Positions 1-12,010 of a stretch of DNA of 64,000 bases are shown piece by piece. Position 1 is the stretch's first letter; every line of letters begins with the position of its first letter. Source of the DNA: Heliocidaris erythrogramma (Eukaryota > Echinodermata > Echinoidea > Camarodonta > Echinometridae). The notes beneath the pieces were generated by a model that saw nothing but the letters and a program-made list of their open reading frames with translations, was not told the origin of the DNA and did no database searches. A program made the translations under genes and the position numbers. The stretch spans positions 2,108,001 through 2,172,000 of the forward strand of contig CM046863.1 in assembly GCA_025617745.1 (NCBI GenBank), given 5' to 3'.

Positions 1-160
1 TTTTCAATAAAGTGATCCTTTCCTTCTAATAGGTGCTCTTTTTCATCTCGGTTGAGTGCCATATTTATCCTCAATATTATTGCCCCTTTCATTCTGATAC
101 ATGGCGTTTTCCTTCCATTAAGTGCCCTTTTGACCCCTAAAAAGAGTCATTTATTTTATA
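1..160 (-). repeat. Dispersed repeat, inverted relative to the copy at 55180-55325
   Basis: This stretch is nearly the reverse complement of 55180-55325, with shared blocks such as 'cattctgatacatggcg' and 'ccttccattaagtgcc'. Weaker relatives occur at 9480-9560 and 61860-62040. The open frame across it is not convincing as coding, because it only follows the repeat and ends in a poly-C run. Confidence 0.75.
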
Positions 161-164
161 AAAT

Positions 165-600
165 ATCTTGTGCCCGCCCCGCTTCGGAGAAAGAAGATCC
201 CGTTTATGCTACCAATTATTATTTAAAAAAAAGTTTAAATAAAATTTGCATTCCCTTAAATACGATTTGCCCCCCCCCCCCCCCCCCCCCCACTTTGTAG
301 AAAGAGGATCCCGTTTATGCTATACATTATTATCAAAAGACAAGTGTCAACAAAGTTTGATCGGTCGCTACGCTCGCTCGCCTAATCAAAATTAACATTC
401 CCTTAAATACGATTGTGCCCGCCCCGCCCCTTGCGAAGAAAATTCCGTTTATGCTGCCAATTTATTTCAATGAGAGATATTACTATTTTTTCCGCTCGCT
501 CTCTACACTCGCTCGCCCAGTCAAAACCTAACATTCCCTTAAATATGATAATTATTAAAATCGAACATTAGAAAAGGGGCTCGCTCGCGAATATGAAATT
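165..600. repeat. Degenerate tandem repeat, ~125 bp unit, about 3 copies
   Basis: Three successive units share the blocks 'cccgtttatgct', 'acattcccttaaatacgat' and 'gcccgccccgc', with starts near 170, 300 and 415. Units also carry 'gctcgctcgcc'. A 22-base C run at about 270-291 lies inside unit 1. No coding potential is seen. Confidence 0.7.
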
Positions 601-735
601 AACACTCATTTGATGTGGAACAAGTGATTGTAGGTGGTGCTTTAATTAGATATTGGCAAGGAAAAAAAAATTATTCGAATTAGCCGGGGTAATAATGTGA
701 TACTTTGTATTAAGCGCAGTAGAGTATATTCATAT

Positions 736-1062
736 AGTGGCTTCGCTATATAAATGGAACATATTATTATTATTATCAAATAGAGGTGTCGTGGGGTCTA
801 GTAGATACGTCACCGGATTGTGGATCTCATGGTTCGCTGTTCGAATCCCGCCATGGCACGAATGTCCTTTGGCAAGACATTCATCTACATTCGCCACTCT
901 CCACCCAGGTGTAGTAAATGGGTACATGGTAGGAATTTATTCCTTGACTGCTTTCAGCGCCTTATAGGGCACCTGGGCTAAAGCCAGCTTAATAACACTA
1001 CTTCGGCGCTTAGAAACATATGTATTCAGCGCAATATAAATGTTATGTATTATTATTTATCA
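736..1062 (+). mobile_element. tRNA-derived SINE, echinoderm-like
   Basis: The 5' part is tRNA-like. It has an A-box-like 'ggtctagtagatac' near 794-807 and a B box 'gttcgaatccc' at 839-849. The body follows, with 'cctttggcaagacattcatc' and 'ctccacccaggtg', and the 3' end has 'gcgcaatataaat'. From memory these body and tail blocks resemble SINEs common in sea urchin genomes. The TIR-less, tRNA-headed layout with a short A/T-rich tail fits a SINE. Target duplications were not resolved. Confidence 0.7.
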
Positions 1063-1683
1063 TTAAATGAAAATACACTCACGGTTGATATAGGTTGAGA
1101 ACAAATTATTCAGTTAATTGCTTCTGCACATGCCCCTCCCCCCCCCCAAAAAAAAATAATAATGTTGTCGTTCACAAACAAAGGTTTATCGGTTATCGGT
1201 GGCACACAGACTCAGGTTCGTCGGTAAATTAGTGATCTCGACACCCCCCCCCCCCCACCTCCAACTCAGAAAGGCCTAGCGACGCCCACGAGTCTATCCA
1301 GTCTTTCATGATGACATTGTACTTTGAACTCCACTAGGATGACTTTTTTCCTTTTCATAAGAATCTGATGTCACCGGCGGATCCAGGATTTTCCAAAGTG
1401 GGGGGAGTCTCGATGTGAAAGAGATACGCGAAAAAACGAAAGAAAAAAGGAAAGGTCAAAATAGGGGGCTGAAGTCCTAGTTGTCAATCAGGGATAATTT
1501 AAAAAAGCTCCGCCAAAAGCCCCCCCCCCCCCCCCCCCCCGATCCACCACTGGGTATCACAGCCCGCTATGCTCGATTGGAAATTAAAGGAATATACAGA
1601 CCCTCACACTCAACTGCACTCTGTAATGTAAAGAAAGAAACAAATAGGATAATTTGAATCTTTCCCCAGATGGCTTCAAAATG
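1063..1683. other. No gene seen; homopolymer-rich, possible hAT-like remnant at 1371-1553
   Basis: This interval has poly-C runs at about 1137-1147, 1243-1256 and 1521-1540. The segment 1371-1553 begins 'caccggcggatccagg' and ends 'gatccaccactg', resembling the ends of the hAT-like element at 50886-51235. No clean 8-bp duplication was found, so it may be truncated. Confidence 0.4.
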
Positions 1684-4440
1684 TGGGGTATATAATCCCA
1701 GGTAACAGGCCCATGTGGGGCCCATATGGGCATCATCCGGGCCATCTGGGCCATCTGGGCAAAAGGGAACCCATATAAATCCCATATGTATCCCTTGTGG
1801 AACCCATATGGGTTAACCCATTTTGAGATCTACTTGGGCCAGCCCATATGGGAACCATATGGGAAAAGACTGGGAAAACCCATATGGGAATGACATGTAA
1901 ATGCCCATATGGGTATCATATGGGAATAAGCTGGGCAAACCCATCTGGGAAACATCTGTAAATGCCCATATGGGTACCATATGGGAATAAGCTGGGCAAA
2001 CCCATCTGTGAAACATATTCAAATGAGCATATGGGTATCATATGGGAATAAGCTGGGAAAAACCATCTGGGAAACATATGTAAATGCCCATTTGCATATC
2101 ATGTGGGAATAAGCTGGGCAAACCAATATGGGAAAACATTTGTAAATGCCCATATGGGTATCATATGGGAATAAGCTGGGCAAACCGATATGGGAATGAC
2201 ATGTAAATGCACATATGGGTACTACGTGGAAAGAAACTGGGAAAACCGATATGGGAATGACATGTAAATGCCCTTATGGGTATTACATGGGAATAAACTG
2301 GGCAAACCAATATGGGAAAGACATGCAAATGTCCACATGGGAATCATACGGGAATATGCTGGGCAAACTCAAATGGGAAAGACATGTAAATGCCCAAATG
2401 GGTATCATATGGGAATAGGCTGGGCAAACCCACCCGGGAAACATATATATTTGCCCAAATGGGTATCATATGGGAATAAAATGGGCAAACCGATATGGGA
2501 ATGACATGTAAATGCACATATGGGTATTACATGGAAATAAACTGCGCAAACCGATATGGGAATGACATGTAAATGCCCATATCGGTATTACATGGGAATA
2601 AACTGGGCACACCAATATGGGAAAGACATATGAAAGCCCACATAGATATCACATGGGAATAAGCTTGGCAACCCCATCTAGGGAAACAACTGTAAATACC
2701 CATATGGGTATCATATGGGAATATGCTGGGCAACCGATATGGGAATGACATGTAAATGCCCATATGGATATAACATGGGAATAAACTGGGCAAACCGATA
2801 TGGGAATGACATGTAAATGCCCATATGGGTATTACATGGGAATAAACTGGGCAAACCCAAATGGGAAAGACATGTAAATGCCCATATGGGTACTTTATGG
2901 GAGTAAGCTAGGCAAACCCGTCTGGGATATATATGTCAATACCCATATGGGTAATAAATGGGAGTAAACTGGCCAAACCCATATGGGAAAGACATATGAA
3001 TGCCCACATGGATATCACATGGGAATAGGCTGGGCAACCCCATTTAGGGAAACAACTGTAAATACCCACATGGGTATCATATGGGAATAAGCTGGGCAAA
3101 CCCACCTGGAAAACATATATATTTGCCCATATGGGTATCATATGGGAATAAAATGGGCAAGCCTATATGGGAATTACATGTAAATGCCCGTATGGGTATC
3201 ATATGGGAATATGCTGGGCAAACCCAAATGGGAAAGACATGTAAATGCCTAAATGGGTATCATATCGGAGTAAGCTGGGCAAACCCATCTGGGAAACATA
3301 TAATTTTGCCAAAAGGGGTATTATATGGGAATAAGCTGGGCAAACCCACCTGGGAAACATATATATTTGCCCAAATGGGTATCATATGGGAATAAAATGG
3401 GCAAACCGATATGGGAATGACATGTAAATGCACATATGGGTATTACATGGGAATAAACTGGGCAAACCAATATGGGAAAGACATGCAAAAATTCCACATG
3501 GGAATCATACGGTAATGTGATGGGCAAACTCAAATGGGAAAGACATGTGAATGCCCAAATGGGTATCATATGGGAATAGGCTGGGCAAACCCACCTGGGA
3601 AACATATAATTTTGCCAAAATGGGTATTATATGGGAATAAGCTGGGCAAACCCATCTGGGAAACAGTTATATTTGCCCACATGGGTATCATATGGGAATA
3701 AGCTGGGCAAACCCACCTGGGAAACATATATATTTGCCCAAATGGGTATCATATGGGAATAAAATGGGCAAACCGATATGGGAATGACATGTAAATGCCC
3801 ATATGGATATTACATGGGAATAAACTGGGCAAACAGATATGGGAAAGACATGCAAATGTCCACATGGATATCACATGGGAATATGCTGGGCAAACCCATC
3901 TGGGAAACATATCTAGATGCCCATATGGGTATAACGTGGGAATTAGCTGGGCAAACGCAAATGGGATATATATGTCAATACCCATATGGGTAATAAATGG
4001 AAGTAAGCTGGCCAAACCCATATGGGAAAAACATATGAATGCTCACATGGATATCACATGGGGATATGCTGGGCAAACCCATCTGGGAAACATATCTAGA
4101 TGCCCATATGGGTATCATGTGGGAATAAGCAGGGCAAACCCCTGGGGAAAGACATATGAATGCCCATTAGGATATCACATAGGGAATAAGCTGGGCAACC
4201 CCATCTGGGGAAACAAAAGTCAATGCCCATATGGGTTTCATATGGGAGTAAGCTGGGCAAGTCCATATGAGTATGATATTCCAAAGTCCAAATGGGTGTC
4301 ATTTTGAAATGACCTGGGCAAACCCATATGTTAAAATATGTAAACCCCAATGTGGGTATCATTATTGGAATGATCTTGGCGAACCCATGTGGGTAAGATG
4401 TGTATATCATAAACTGGGTAAACCCATATTCTTGAGGGGT
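1684..4440. repeat. Satellite array, ~61-bp unit rich in CCCATATGGG
   Basis: About 45 diverged units are present. A typical unit reads as the consecutive blocks 'aatgcccatatgggtatc', 'atatgggaataagctggg', 'caaacccatctgggaaac' and 'atatgta'. The perfect palindrome CCCATATGGG or a one-base variant occurs once or twice per unit. Long open frames on both strands, rich in Met-Gly-Ile/Trp and Phe-Pro-Tyr, are products of the repeat and not genes. Units vary by insertions of a few bases. Confidence 0.95.
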
Positions 4441-4551
4441 ACATACTTCTGACAAAAAATTATCAGCATACTATTAAAGATCTACATTGTACACATTTGC
4501 AAACTGAATTCATATTTTGTTGTCATTATACTGGCCCTAACTTATCAAACG

Positions 4552-4792
4552 GTAATAGAGTACCGAAGTGTGACGTCATACCGCCCAAGTTGTCAAGGTT
4601 GCTGGTTCTAAACAATTTTGTGCTGAACAATGGCGTGGTGATCACACCGGCACCAAACACTGAATTTGCCCTGCTCCAGCCCGTTGCTTGACTGATTCCG
4701 CGGTGAACCTCAAGCACGGGCTTTGTTGTTTAGAACTAGTAACCTGGACGACGAGCGAATATGACGTCAGCACTTCGGTACTCTATTAATCT
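4552..4792. mobile_element. Foldback (MITE-like) element with inverted arms
   Basis: The left arm 'taatagagtaccgaagtg' at 4552 pairs with the right arm 'cacttcggtactctatta' ending near 4789. A second paired block lies inside: 'ggttgctggttctaaacaa' against 'ttgtttagaactagtaacc'. Both arms carry a TGACGTCA-like motif. The length of about 240 bp without coding potential fits a non-autonomous DNA element. The target duplication is not clear. Confidence 0.7.
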
Positions 4793-5187
4793 ATGCAGAC
4801 CTAAAGAATGTGAGAAGTGCTTAAGAGAAAATGAAAGCACCTCCCAACCCCCATGTGCTTTTGACCCCTAGTACAAATGGTTGAGTCCACTTTTCAAACC
4901 TGCCCCACCTTTTGAGGAAACGGCATTCCATTGCTACTACTTACGAAGGAAGCACTACACATCCGCCTCCCTACTCTTTGAAGGTAAGCTGATTTTTATA
5001 TCTTATCATTTCATTTCATCATCATTTCATTATTCATCCATTTTCTTTTTGATATTGTTTATTAATTTAAAAGTACATATATAGCCTGAGATGTACCATC
5101 CAGTGACATTTTCTGGTCCATGACTGTCTTTTGAGGGATTATTATGAGTGAATTGATAGAGAAATGTTAATTCAGTTGAGATACCAG

Positions 5188-5412
5188 CACTATGAACACG
5201 ATGAACAATTGCTTTAGTAGACAAAAGAACATCCCTTCATTACTGTTATGTAAAATAAGCAGAACAGGTGAATATGCATGTGACACCTGTTCTACATATT
5301 TTTACATAATAGCAATGAAGAGATGTTCTTTTGTCTACCAGGGCAATTGTGGAAGGTACAATGAGGAGCTGTATATTTTGTCCGCTTCTTTGTTCGCCAT
5401 GTTCATAGTGCA
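5188..5412. repeat. Long imperfect palindrome (foldback)
   Basis: 'gcactatgaacacgatgaac' near 5189 pairs with 'ttgttcgccatgttcatag' near 5391. The inner arms 'agacaaaagaacatc' and 'gatgttcttttgtct', and 'agaacaggtg' and 'cacctgttct', pair around a centre near 5278. The transcript could fold into a hairpin with arms of about 60-100 nt. It could be a MITE or a hairpin RNA source; neither is shown. Confidence 0.7.
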
Positions 5413-8200
5413 GTTTACCTTAGCTTAATTAATACTCCCGTGATAGTTTACATTCCCTACTGGTCTGTTTATAACCATGGGGTTGTGTGGTAACTCCTTG
5501 GTTTAACTAGTGGTCTGGCTTTCCATGTATATGGGCTAAGAAATCAAAATCATTTCACTAGGCAAGTGTGTATCGAGCACATAATTATGCAGCTTCAATT
5601 TCAAGACAAGATGAATGTCATAGTTTATTATGTCATAATGATGTTATTGTTCGCTTCATGTGAGGAACATATGCCATAAAAAGATAATTGAAGTGTCATT
5701 ACTACCATTCTCAAAACTACAGATGATCTTGATATCTTTATAAAGTTGCCTTTCTTGCACTCTATTTCTCTCCCCTCCCCTTATTTCTGTATCAGTATTG
5801 TACCTTTATTCCATACACCATTTTATTTTCTGCTATATTTCTTGTCATTTCCCTTTGCATGGGTCAATAGGTATTATCTATATTTCTATATGTTTTCTTT
5901 TTTTCCTTTTTTTTTTTTTTTTTTTGGTGGGGGGGGGGGGGTGGGACCCGACTCTCTTTGATTTTTTTTTATTTTATGGAAACGGCATGATGTCTCGTAT
6001 ATGTGGTATATAGAGAGAGTGAGAGAGAGAAGGGGAGGGGCAGGAGAGAGAAAAAACGAGCTAACATTTAGATTTCCTTTTTAAAAAATATCTGCATTGG
6101 TAATCAAAAATTGTAGCATATTTCACTACAAAAGTTTAATATTGTAAATATGCTGGTGTAATATTTTTTGTAAAATTTGTTACATGTACATATATCTCAC
6201 TCTGTCGTTTCAGATCCAGCAAATAGACGAGAAAAACAACAACGGTACGAGGAAACAGCATAAGCAGTAACGTAGCAACTAAAAAAGAAATTAACGTATA
6301 TTCTAGATGGACAAAATGAAGAAGACTTCTGGCACGTGTTAAGATTATATCATGATTATATCCAAACTGGATGAAGCTGTTAAGGTGGCACCATAAGTAG
6401 TACCTGCAGGAAAATGTTTGCAGTATTCGGAACTGAAGAAATGTTTACTATGAATACTATGAAGGCCGGGAAAACTCCTTTCAACATGCCCTGGTCGTGT
6501 ATGCATCTCAACTATGGGGGAATGCACCGCAGCTTAAATAGATGTTGACCAGTAATTTGGATAATTATGAGGAAGTGCCAGATGGAAACAACTATTGTTT
6601 AACCTTATCGTTTGGATAGCATGATGTGATTGTAATAACAAATACTGCATAGTAATCATCTTTAATGTATGCATGGTGAAGGAGGCCTAGAGATTACAAC
6701 TGGAGGAGAAAGTCTATTGTATATATATCAATTCATTCTACTTCTGACCGCCGTTCTGTTATTTGATGAATTCGCCAACTGGACCTTTGGGTATTAAAAT
6801 ATTACTTACTCAGCTCTTTGTGATAACATACATGCATTTCTGAAAGAACATTCTAAACTCATGGGGCTTGACACTGAGCTCCACTAGCCTGCACGTTATG
6901 AAGGAACTAATGGCGAAAAATGGATAGTGTGAAATTGTTTCGGGGTATCGCTTTAACCATGACACATGTAGTGGCAAGCTATAATCCGGAGTCGACCCTT
7001 CCGAACAGATGCATATTTTTTTCAATAGTGAGAAGGAGCCGTGATATAAACTACCTAACCAATACAATATTCCATTATTTATTATTTTCACAACGTGTTT
7101 TTCTTTTAAGTTTGTTTTAAGTGTGTTGCCAAGGCTGTTCTTTAGAAATTGTACTTACAGTATCTAAACACACTTCCAATACCATGTGTTGTGTCACAAA
7201 ATGAATTGTATGAGAAATGATTCCATCAAAATCCCATTATCATTTTTAATGGTAGATTCCTAAGCTTATTTCACTTCAATAATGTATGTCGTTGCATATC
7301 CCCTAGCTTAAAATGAAAAATCTCCAGTTCTTTTTGTAAGATGAACATTATGGTGGTTAATTGATTGATAATTTATTTAACCTGACAGCTAAGAAAGCAA
7401 GTTAGCGTATGTTTGTAAGCAAGCAACCGGGGGAAAGAAATCTTTTAGTCCTATTCGAGGGACTTGGATTAATTCCTTACCAACTACACAGTATTAATTT
7501 CTAATATTAAAAAGGTTTACTTTGAAATATGATTACTTACTATTTAATGGGTAAAACTATGTAGAAATAAGTGAAAACATGATTGCATGAATGGGATTTA
7601 TGGGGTACTTCATGGAAATCTAATTACTGCTATGGAGTAAATTTCCTGGGCATGTACGAATAAGTGAAAATGTATTTGCAGATCAATATAAAATACATGT
7701 ATGTCGTTGCCTATTCCCAACTTAAAAGTAAAATTCTTATGCATATTTATAATAAAAAATGTTTATATACTTTGATAATCTAATTACTACTCTGGAGTAA
7801 ATTTATTGGGTATGTAGCAATAAGTGAATACATGTCAGTGTGAATGAGTTTGGTGGGGGTACTTCATATATAGGCATGCTCAGAAATTTGTTGACCGCGC
7901 AAACAGGTCTGTTTTCAAGACAAAATTCCAAAAGGCAATACTCATTATTTGTGACATACATGTATGTACACAGGTTGCATGGCAGGTCACCGGCAACTTA
8001 TATTTCAAGTACCCCCCATTTTTCATTTTAATGTTGTTGTTTTTTGTAGTGGCATAGCTGTGGTGAGAGGCTGATGATGATTGCATGATCAAGTAGTCTT
8101 TGTGTCCCATGACTCATTCCTTATAACCGATTTAGGAGTTGTCCCCTTGTATCAAATGAATAGACCAAAATAGGCATATTGTAAATCTCAGTTGTTAAAT
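5413..8200. other. No convincing gene; AT-rich with short internal duplications
   Basis: Nothing here reads as a conserved protein. A T-run/G-run junction lies at about 5905-5942 and a (GA)n tract at 6013-6030. Between 7560 and 7870 blocks recur: 'atgtatgtcgttgc' at about 7281 and 7697, 'ctaattactgctatggag' at about 7619 and a variant at about 7780, and 'ggggtacttcat' near 7599 and 7856. This suggests an old degenerate tandem duplication. Confidence 0.5.
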
Positions 8201-8204
8201 TATT

Positions 8205-9450
8205 TCGGGCCCATGAGGGGGCCCATGGGGGAACACAATATATGGGATCAATCATACTGTTCCCATATATTACCCAGGTGGACCCCAGATTAAACCCATA
8301 TGGGCCATCGGGTATGGCCCATATGGGTCCCCAATGGGCCTTGCGTGCAAAATACTATGGGGCCCCGTATGGGCATTCCAGGGTAGGACCCATATGGGAT
8401 AGCCTAGTATTTGCCAACATATTGCCCACATTTATACCCAGATTGGCCCCAGGCTGAACCCATATTAGCCATGTGGACGGCCTTTATTGGCCCCATATGG
8501 GCCTTGGGTGCAGAATCTTATGGGTCCCGTATGGGCATTCCCATGTGGGACCCATATGGGAACCCACAGATAATACCCATATGGGATAGCCCATATTTTG
8601 CCCACTTATTTCCCACATTTATACCCAGATGGGCCCCAGGCCGAACCCATATTGGCGATCTGGGATGGCCCATATGGGACCCACATGGGTCTTGGGTGCA
8701 AAATCTTATGAGGCCCATATGGGCATTCCCGTGTGCGACCCATAAGGGATAGCCCATATTTTGCCCACTTATTTCCCACATTTATACCCAGATGGGCCCC
8801 AGGCCGAACCCATATTGGCGATCTGGGATGGCCCATATGGGACCCACATGGGTCTTGGGTGCAAAATCTTATGAGGCCCATATGGGCATTCCCGTGTGCG
8901 ACCCATAAGGGATAGCCCATATTTTACCCACATATTACCCACATTTATACCCAGATGGGCCCCAGGCCGAACCCATATTGGCGATCTGGGATGGCCCATA
9001 TGGGACCCACATGGGTCTTGGGTGCAAAATCTTATGGGGCCCATATCGGCATTCCCGTGTGCCACCCATAAGGGATAGCCCATATTTTACCCACATATTG
9101 CCCACATTTATACCCAGATGGGCCCCAGGCCGAACCCATATTGGCGATCTGGGATGGCCCATATGGGACCCACATGGGTCTTGGGTGCAAAACCTTATGG
9201 GGCCCATATCGGCATTCCCGTGTGCCACCCATAAGGGATAGCCCATATTTTACCCACATATTGCCCACATTTATACCCAGATGGGCCCCAGGCCGAACTC
9301 ATATTGGCGATCTGGGATGGTCCATATGGGACCCACATGGGTCTTGGGTGCAAAATCTTATGGGGCCCATATGGGCATTCCCATGTGGGACCCAGATGCA
9401 AACCCATATGGGGCCTACATGATCCCCATATGGGCTTGCTACCTGGGATG
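8205..9450. repeat. Satellite array, 163-bp unit, also CCCATATGGG-rich
   Basis: Four to five near-identical 163-bp units lie at about 8600-9400, and diverged copies precede them from 8205. Unit blocks include 'tttatacccagatgggcccc', 'gaacccatattggcgatctg', 'ggcccatatgggacccacat' and 'tcttgggtgcaaaatctta'. The same open frames reappear every 163 bases on both strands, which is expected for a satellite with a unit length not divisible by 3. It shares the CCCATATGGG decamer with the 1.7-4.4 kb array but has a different unit. Confidence 0.95.
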
Positions 9451-10280
9451 TCTAAAACTTATGTATTCACTTTAACGTTTTATGCCTTTCCCTTTTCCCT
9501 AAAAAGTGCCTTTTCTGTTATTGCCCCCTTGTGCATGCCCCCTTTCCCACAGAAGTTCTTTTTCTGCTAGTGTCTACTTTACCCCCCCCCCCCCCCCCCC
9601 CCCAATCACGAGACGCTTTGCCGCCCTGGTCTGTTACCAATATTAATTAGTTGCCAACTCGTGATTTTAAGTCGCTACACTCTACATCTCTACCGTATTT
9701 AGTCGCCAGCTAACCTTAATGAATATCATCGATATACATGTATGTATATGATCTTTGTGTGACTTTCAATAATAAATTTCCAAAGATGACTTTTTACAGT
9801 TCTTATTTTAGATGACAATCGACAAAGTTACGGGTCATGTTTTTTTTTGTAATCCTGTAGTCTCATTAGTACATGGATGTTATCCACATTTCACATTCGG
9901 CTTAACATTACATAATATACTAAATTTGTTAGTTTTGAAATATTCATAGCCGTTTATTATTGTTTTTACTTATTATTTTATTACTTATATTTTTATTATG
10001 TAACTATATTTTTTTTGTTATAAATTGTTACCAATTTATGCCATACCTTATTGTTTATTCCTGTTGCATCAGGAACATGATGCAAAACAGTTTTATACTG
10101 ATCATGCTTTTATCCTGTATGAATAAGTTCAAATAAATCGATACATAAATACAGTGCTTATCAAAAATAGTATACAACTCTGATAGCTTCTAGTTAAAAT
10201 GTTGTAATCGATGTGACTTTAAAATTTACTTCATGGTGAAGAATAGCTTATTGTCTGTCTAGTAGTACCTCATTCATGAC
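9451..10280. other. No gene seen; repeat remnant and AT-rich sequence
   Basis: 9480-9560 contains 'ctttcccttttccctaaaaa' and 'agttctttttctgc', related to the family at 1-160. A poly-C run follows at about 9583-9603. The rest is AT-rich with no coding signal. Confidence 0.5.
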
Positions 10281-10284
10281 ACTT

Positions 10285-11180
10285 CTACCATGGATGACTG
10301 AGCACCAGGGTTTTTAAAAATAGCCAAACAATCAAAATCTCCTTGCAGACGCTGATGCAACGAATGTTGCTACTTTAGTCTAAAATATTTTGTAAAAAGT
10401 TAAATTCTCCTTTGTGCTTCAATGCTTCATTGTTTAAAGTGATGTAAGCTTCTTGTTCCAAGTGTGGGCTGACGCTGATGCAACGAATGTTGCTACTTTA
10501 GTCTAAAATATGTTGTAAAAAGTTAAATTCTCCTTTGTGCTTCAATGCTTCATTGTTTAAAGTGATGTAAGCTTCCATATGACCTTGTTGTCATGGATGA
10601 CTGAGCACCAGGTTTTTTTTAAAAAGAGTCAAACAATCACAATCTTCTTGTTCCAAGTGTGGGCTGACGCTGATGCAACGAATGTTGCTATTTTAGTCTA
10701 AAATAGTTTGTAAAAAGTTAAATTCTCCTTTGTGCTTCAATGCTTCGTTGTTTAAAGTGACGTAAGCTTCCATATGACCTTGTTGTCATTGATGACTGAG
10801 CACCAGGGTTTTTTTAAAAAGAGTCAAATAATCACAATCTTCTTGTTCCAAGTGTGGACTGACACTAATGCAACGAATGTTGCTATTTTAGTCTAAAATA
10901 TTTTGTAAAAAGTTAAATTCTCCTTTGTGCTTCAATGCTTCATTGTTTAAAGTGATGTAAGCTTCCATATGACCTTGTTGTCATTGATGACTGAGCACCA
11001 GTGTTTTTTAAAAAGAGTCAAACAATCACAATCTTCTTGTTCCAAGTGTGGGCTGACGCTGATGCAACGAATGTTGCTATTTTAGTCTAAAATATTTTGT
11101 AAAAAGTTAAATTCTCCTTTGTGCTTCAATGCTTCATTGTTTAAAGTAATCTAAGCTTCCATATGACCTTGTTTCAATCC
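10285..11180. repeat. Tandem repeat, ~195-bp unit, about 5 copies
   Basis: The block 'gacgctgatgcaacgaatg' or a close variant starts at 10348, 10471, 10666, 10861 and 11055. That is a spacing of about 195, with a shortened first unit at 123. Other shared blocks are 'ctcctttgtgcttcaatgc', 'gtaagcttccatatgacc' and 'atgactgagcaccag'. Units differ by a few percent, so the array is young. Confidence 0.93.
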
Positions 11181-11918
11181 AGATGACAATATTTAATTTA
11201 TTTCAATAGCCTTCTATCTTCCTGTCCCGTGATAACTAAAAACTGTCTGCTCATTCGTCAATAGCACCATTCCACCTGCATACGGTGCACACGGTGCTTT
11301 TGCGAATAACACATGGACTGAAAGGTTTACTGACCTCAAAGACTAAAAGAAGAAAAGAAGGATACACGTTGAGAATTAACAATGTACATTTTTAATGACT
11401 CAGTAAAAAGGCTTTCCTGAAAAAAGGGATGCAGATGAGGCCAACATTGTGTTATCAAATGGCCAAAAAAAAATCTGAAATTTAGCTTGTAATGAGCCCT
11501 TTCTTGAGTTTAAGTTGATTTTAAAACCTCTTCTATTCAAATGCACAAAATCAATTGAAAATAACTCAGCAATTGTTTTCCAACTGAAGTAACTAATGCA
11601 TAGTTGGTTTGACCCACACTCGCTACTTCAGCCCAAACTTGGTACAAGAGGAGTTTGACAATACTGTTTGAAAAACCTGCTGCTGAGTCATCCGTAGCAG
11701 CAAAGTTATGAATATAAGGTATCATTGCACAGAATATAAGTTGTTCTTTACTATGAAATAAATTTCAAGCTCATAGAGGTTATAAATTTATATTTTAGAA
11801 GCTAATTAAGTTGGGTATACTTTTTCATGATACGCACTGTATATAAATAAAATTTGCAATGAATCAAGTAGCAGGCCTTGTCATCATGTTCAATGTGAAA
11901 ATTTTGGTATCACCAGTG
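11181..11918. other. No gene seen
   Basis: AT-rich sequence with no protein-like open frame and no recognised repeat. Confidence 0.5.
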
Positions 11919-12010
11919 GTGTAGTGGAGCGTATACGCTTGTATACGCCGTATACGTAAAAAAGAAATTGGACTTTTTCGGGTATACGCGCGTATACTTA
12001 AAAAAAAAAT
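11919..12010. mobile_element. hAT-like transposon end with GTATACGC motifs
   Basis: The end 'cagtggtgtagtggag' is followed by repeated 'gtatacgc' motifs ('gagcgtatacgcttgtatac', 'ggtatacgcgcgtatac'). A CAGTGGTGTAG start with subterminal GTATAC repeats resembles, from memory, vertebrate and invertebrate hAT-family ends. The opposite end and the 8-bp duplication were not found, so this is likely a fragment. Confidence 0.5.

Noticed and set aside
1371..1553. Complete hAT element
   Set aside because: Ends are similar to the 50886 element but the flanking 8-mers do not match, so only a remnant is reported.
1684..4440. Open frames of up to 170 residues rich in Met-Gly-Ile-Trp and Phe-Pro-Tyr on both strands
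   Set aside because: They track the ~61-bp satellite, occur in several frames on both strands and have no domain; they are repeat artefacts.
1684..4440. CArG (SRF) boxes in CCCATATGGG
   Set aside because: The SRF site needs CC(A/T)6GG; CCCATATGGG has C and G in the central six, so it does not fit.
8411..9570. Open frames of 60-113 residues repeating every 163 bp
   Set aside because: They are produced by the 163-bp satellite and repeat the same peptide in each unit.
10285..11180. CRISPR-like appearance of evenly spaced repeats
   Set aside because: Units are 195 bp with no unique spacers, and the setting is a eukaryotic genome.
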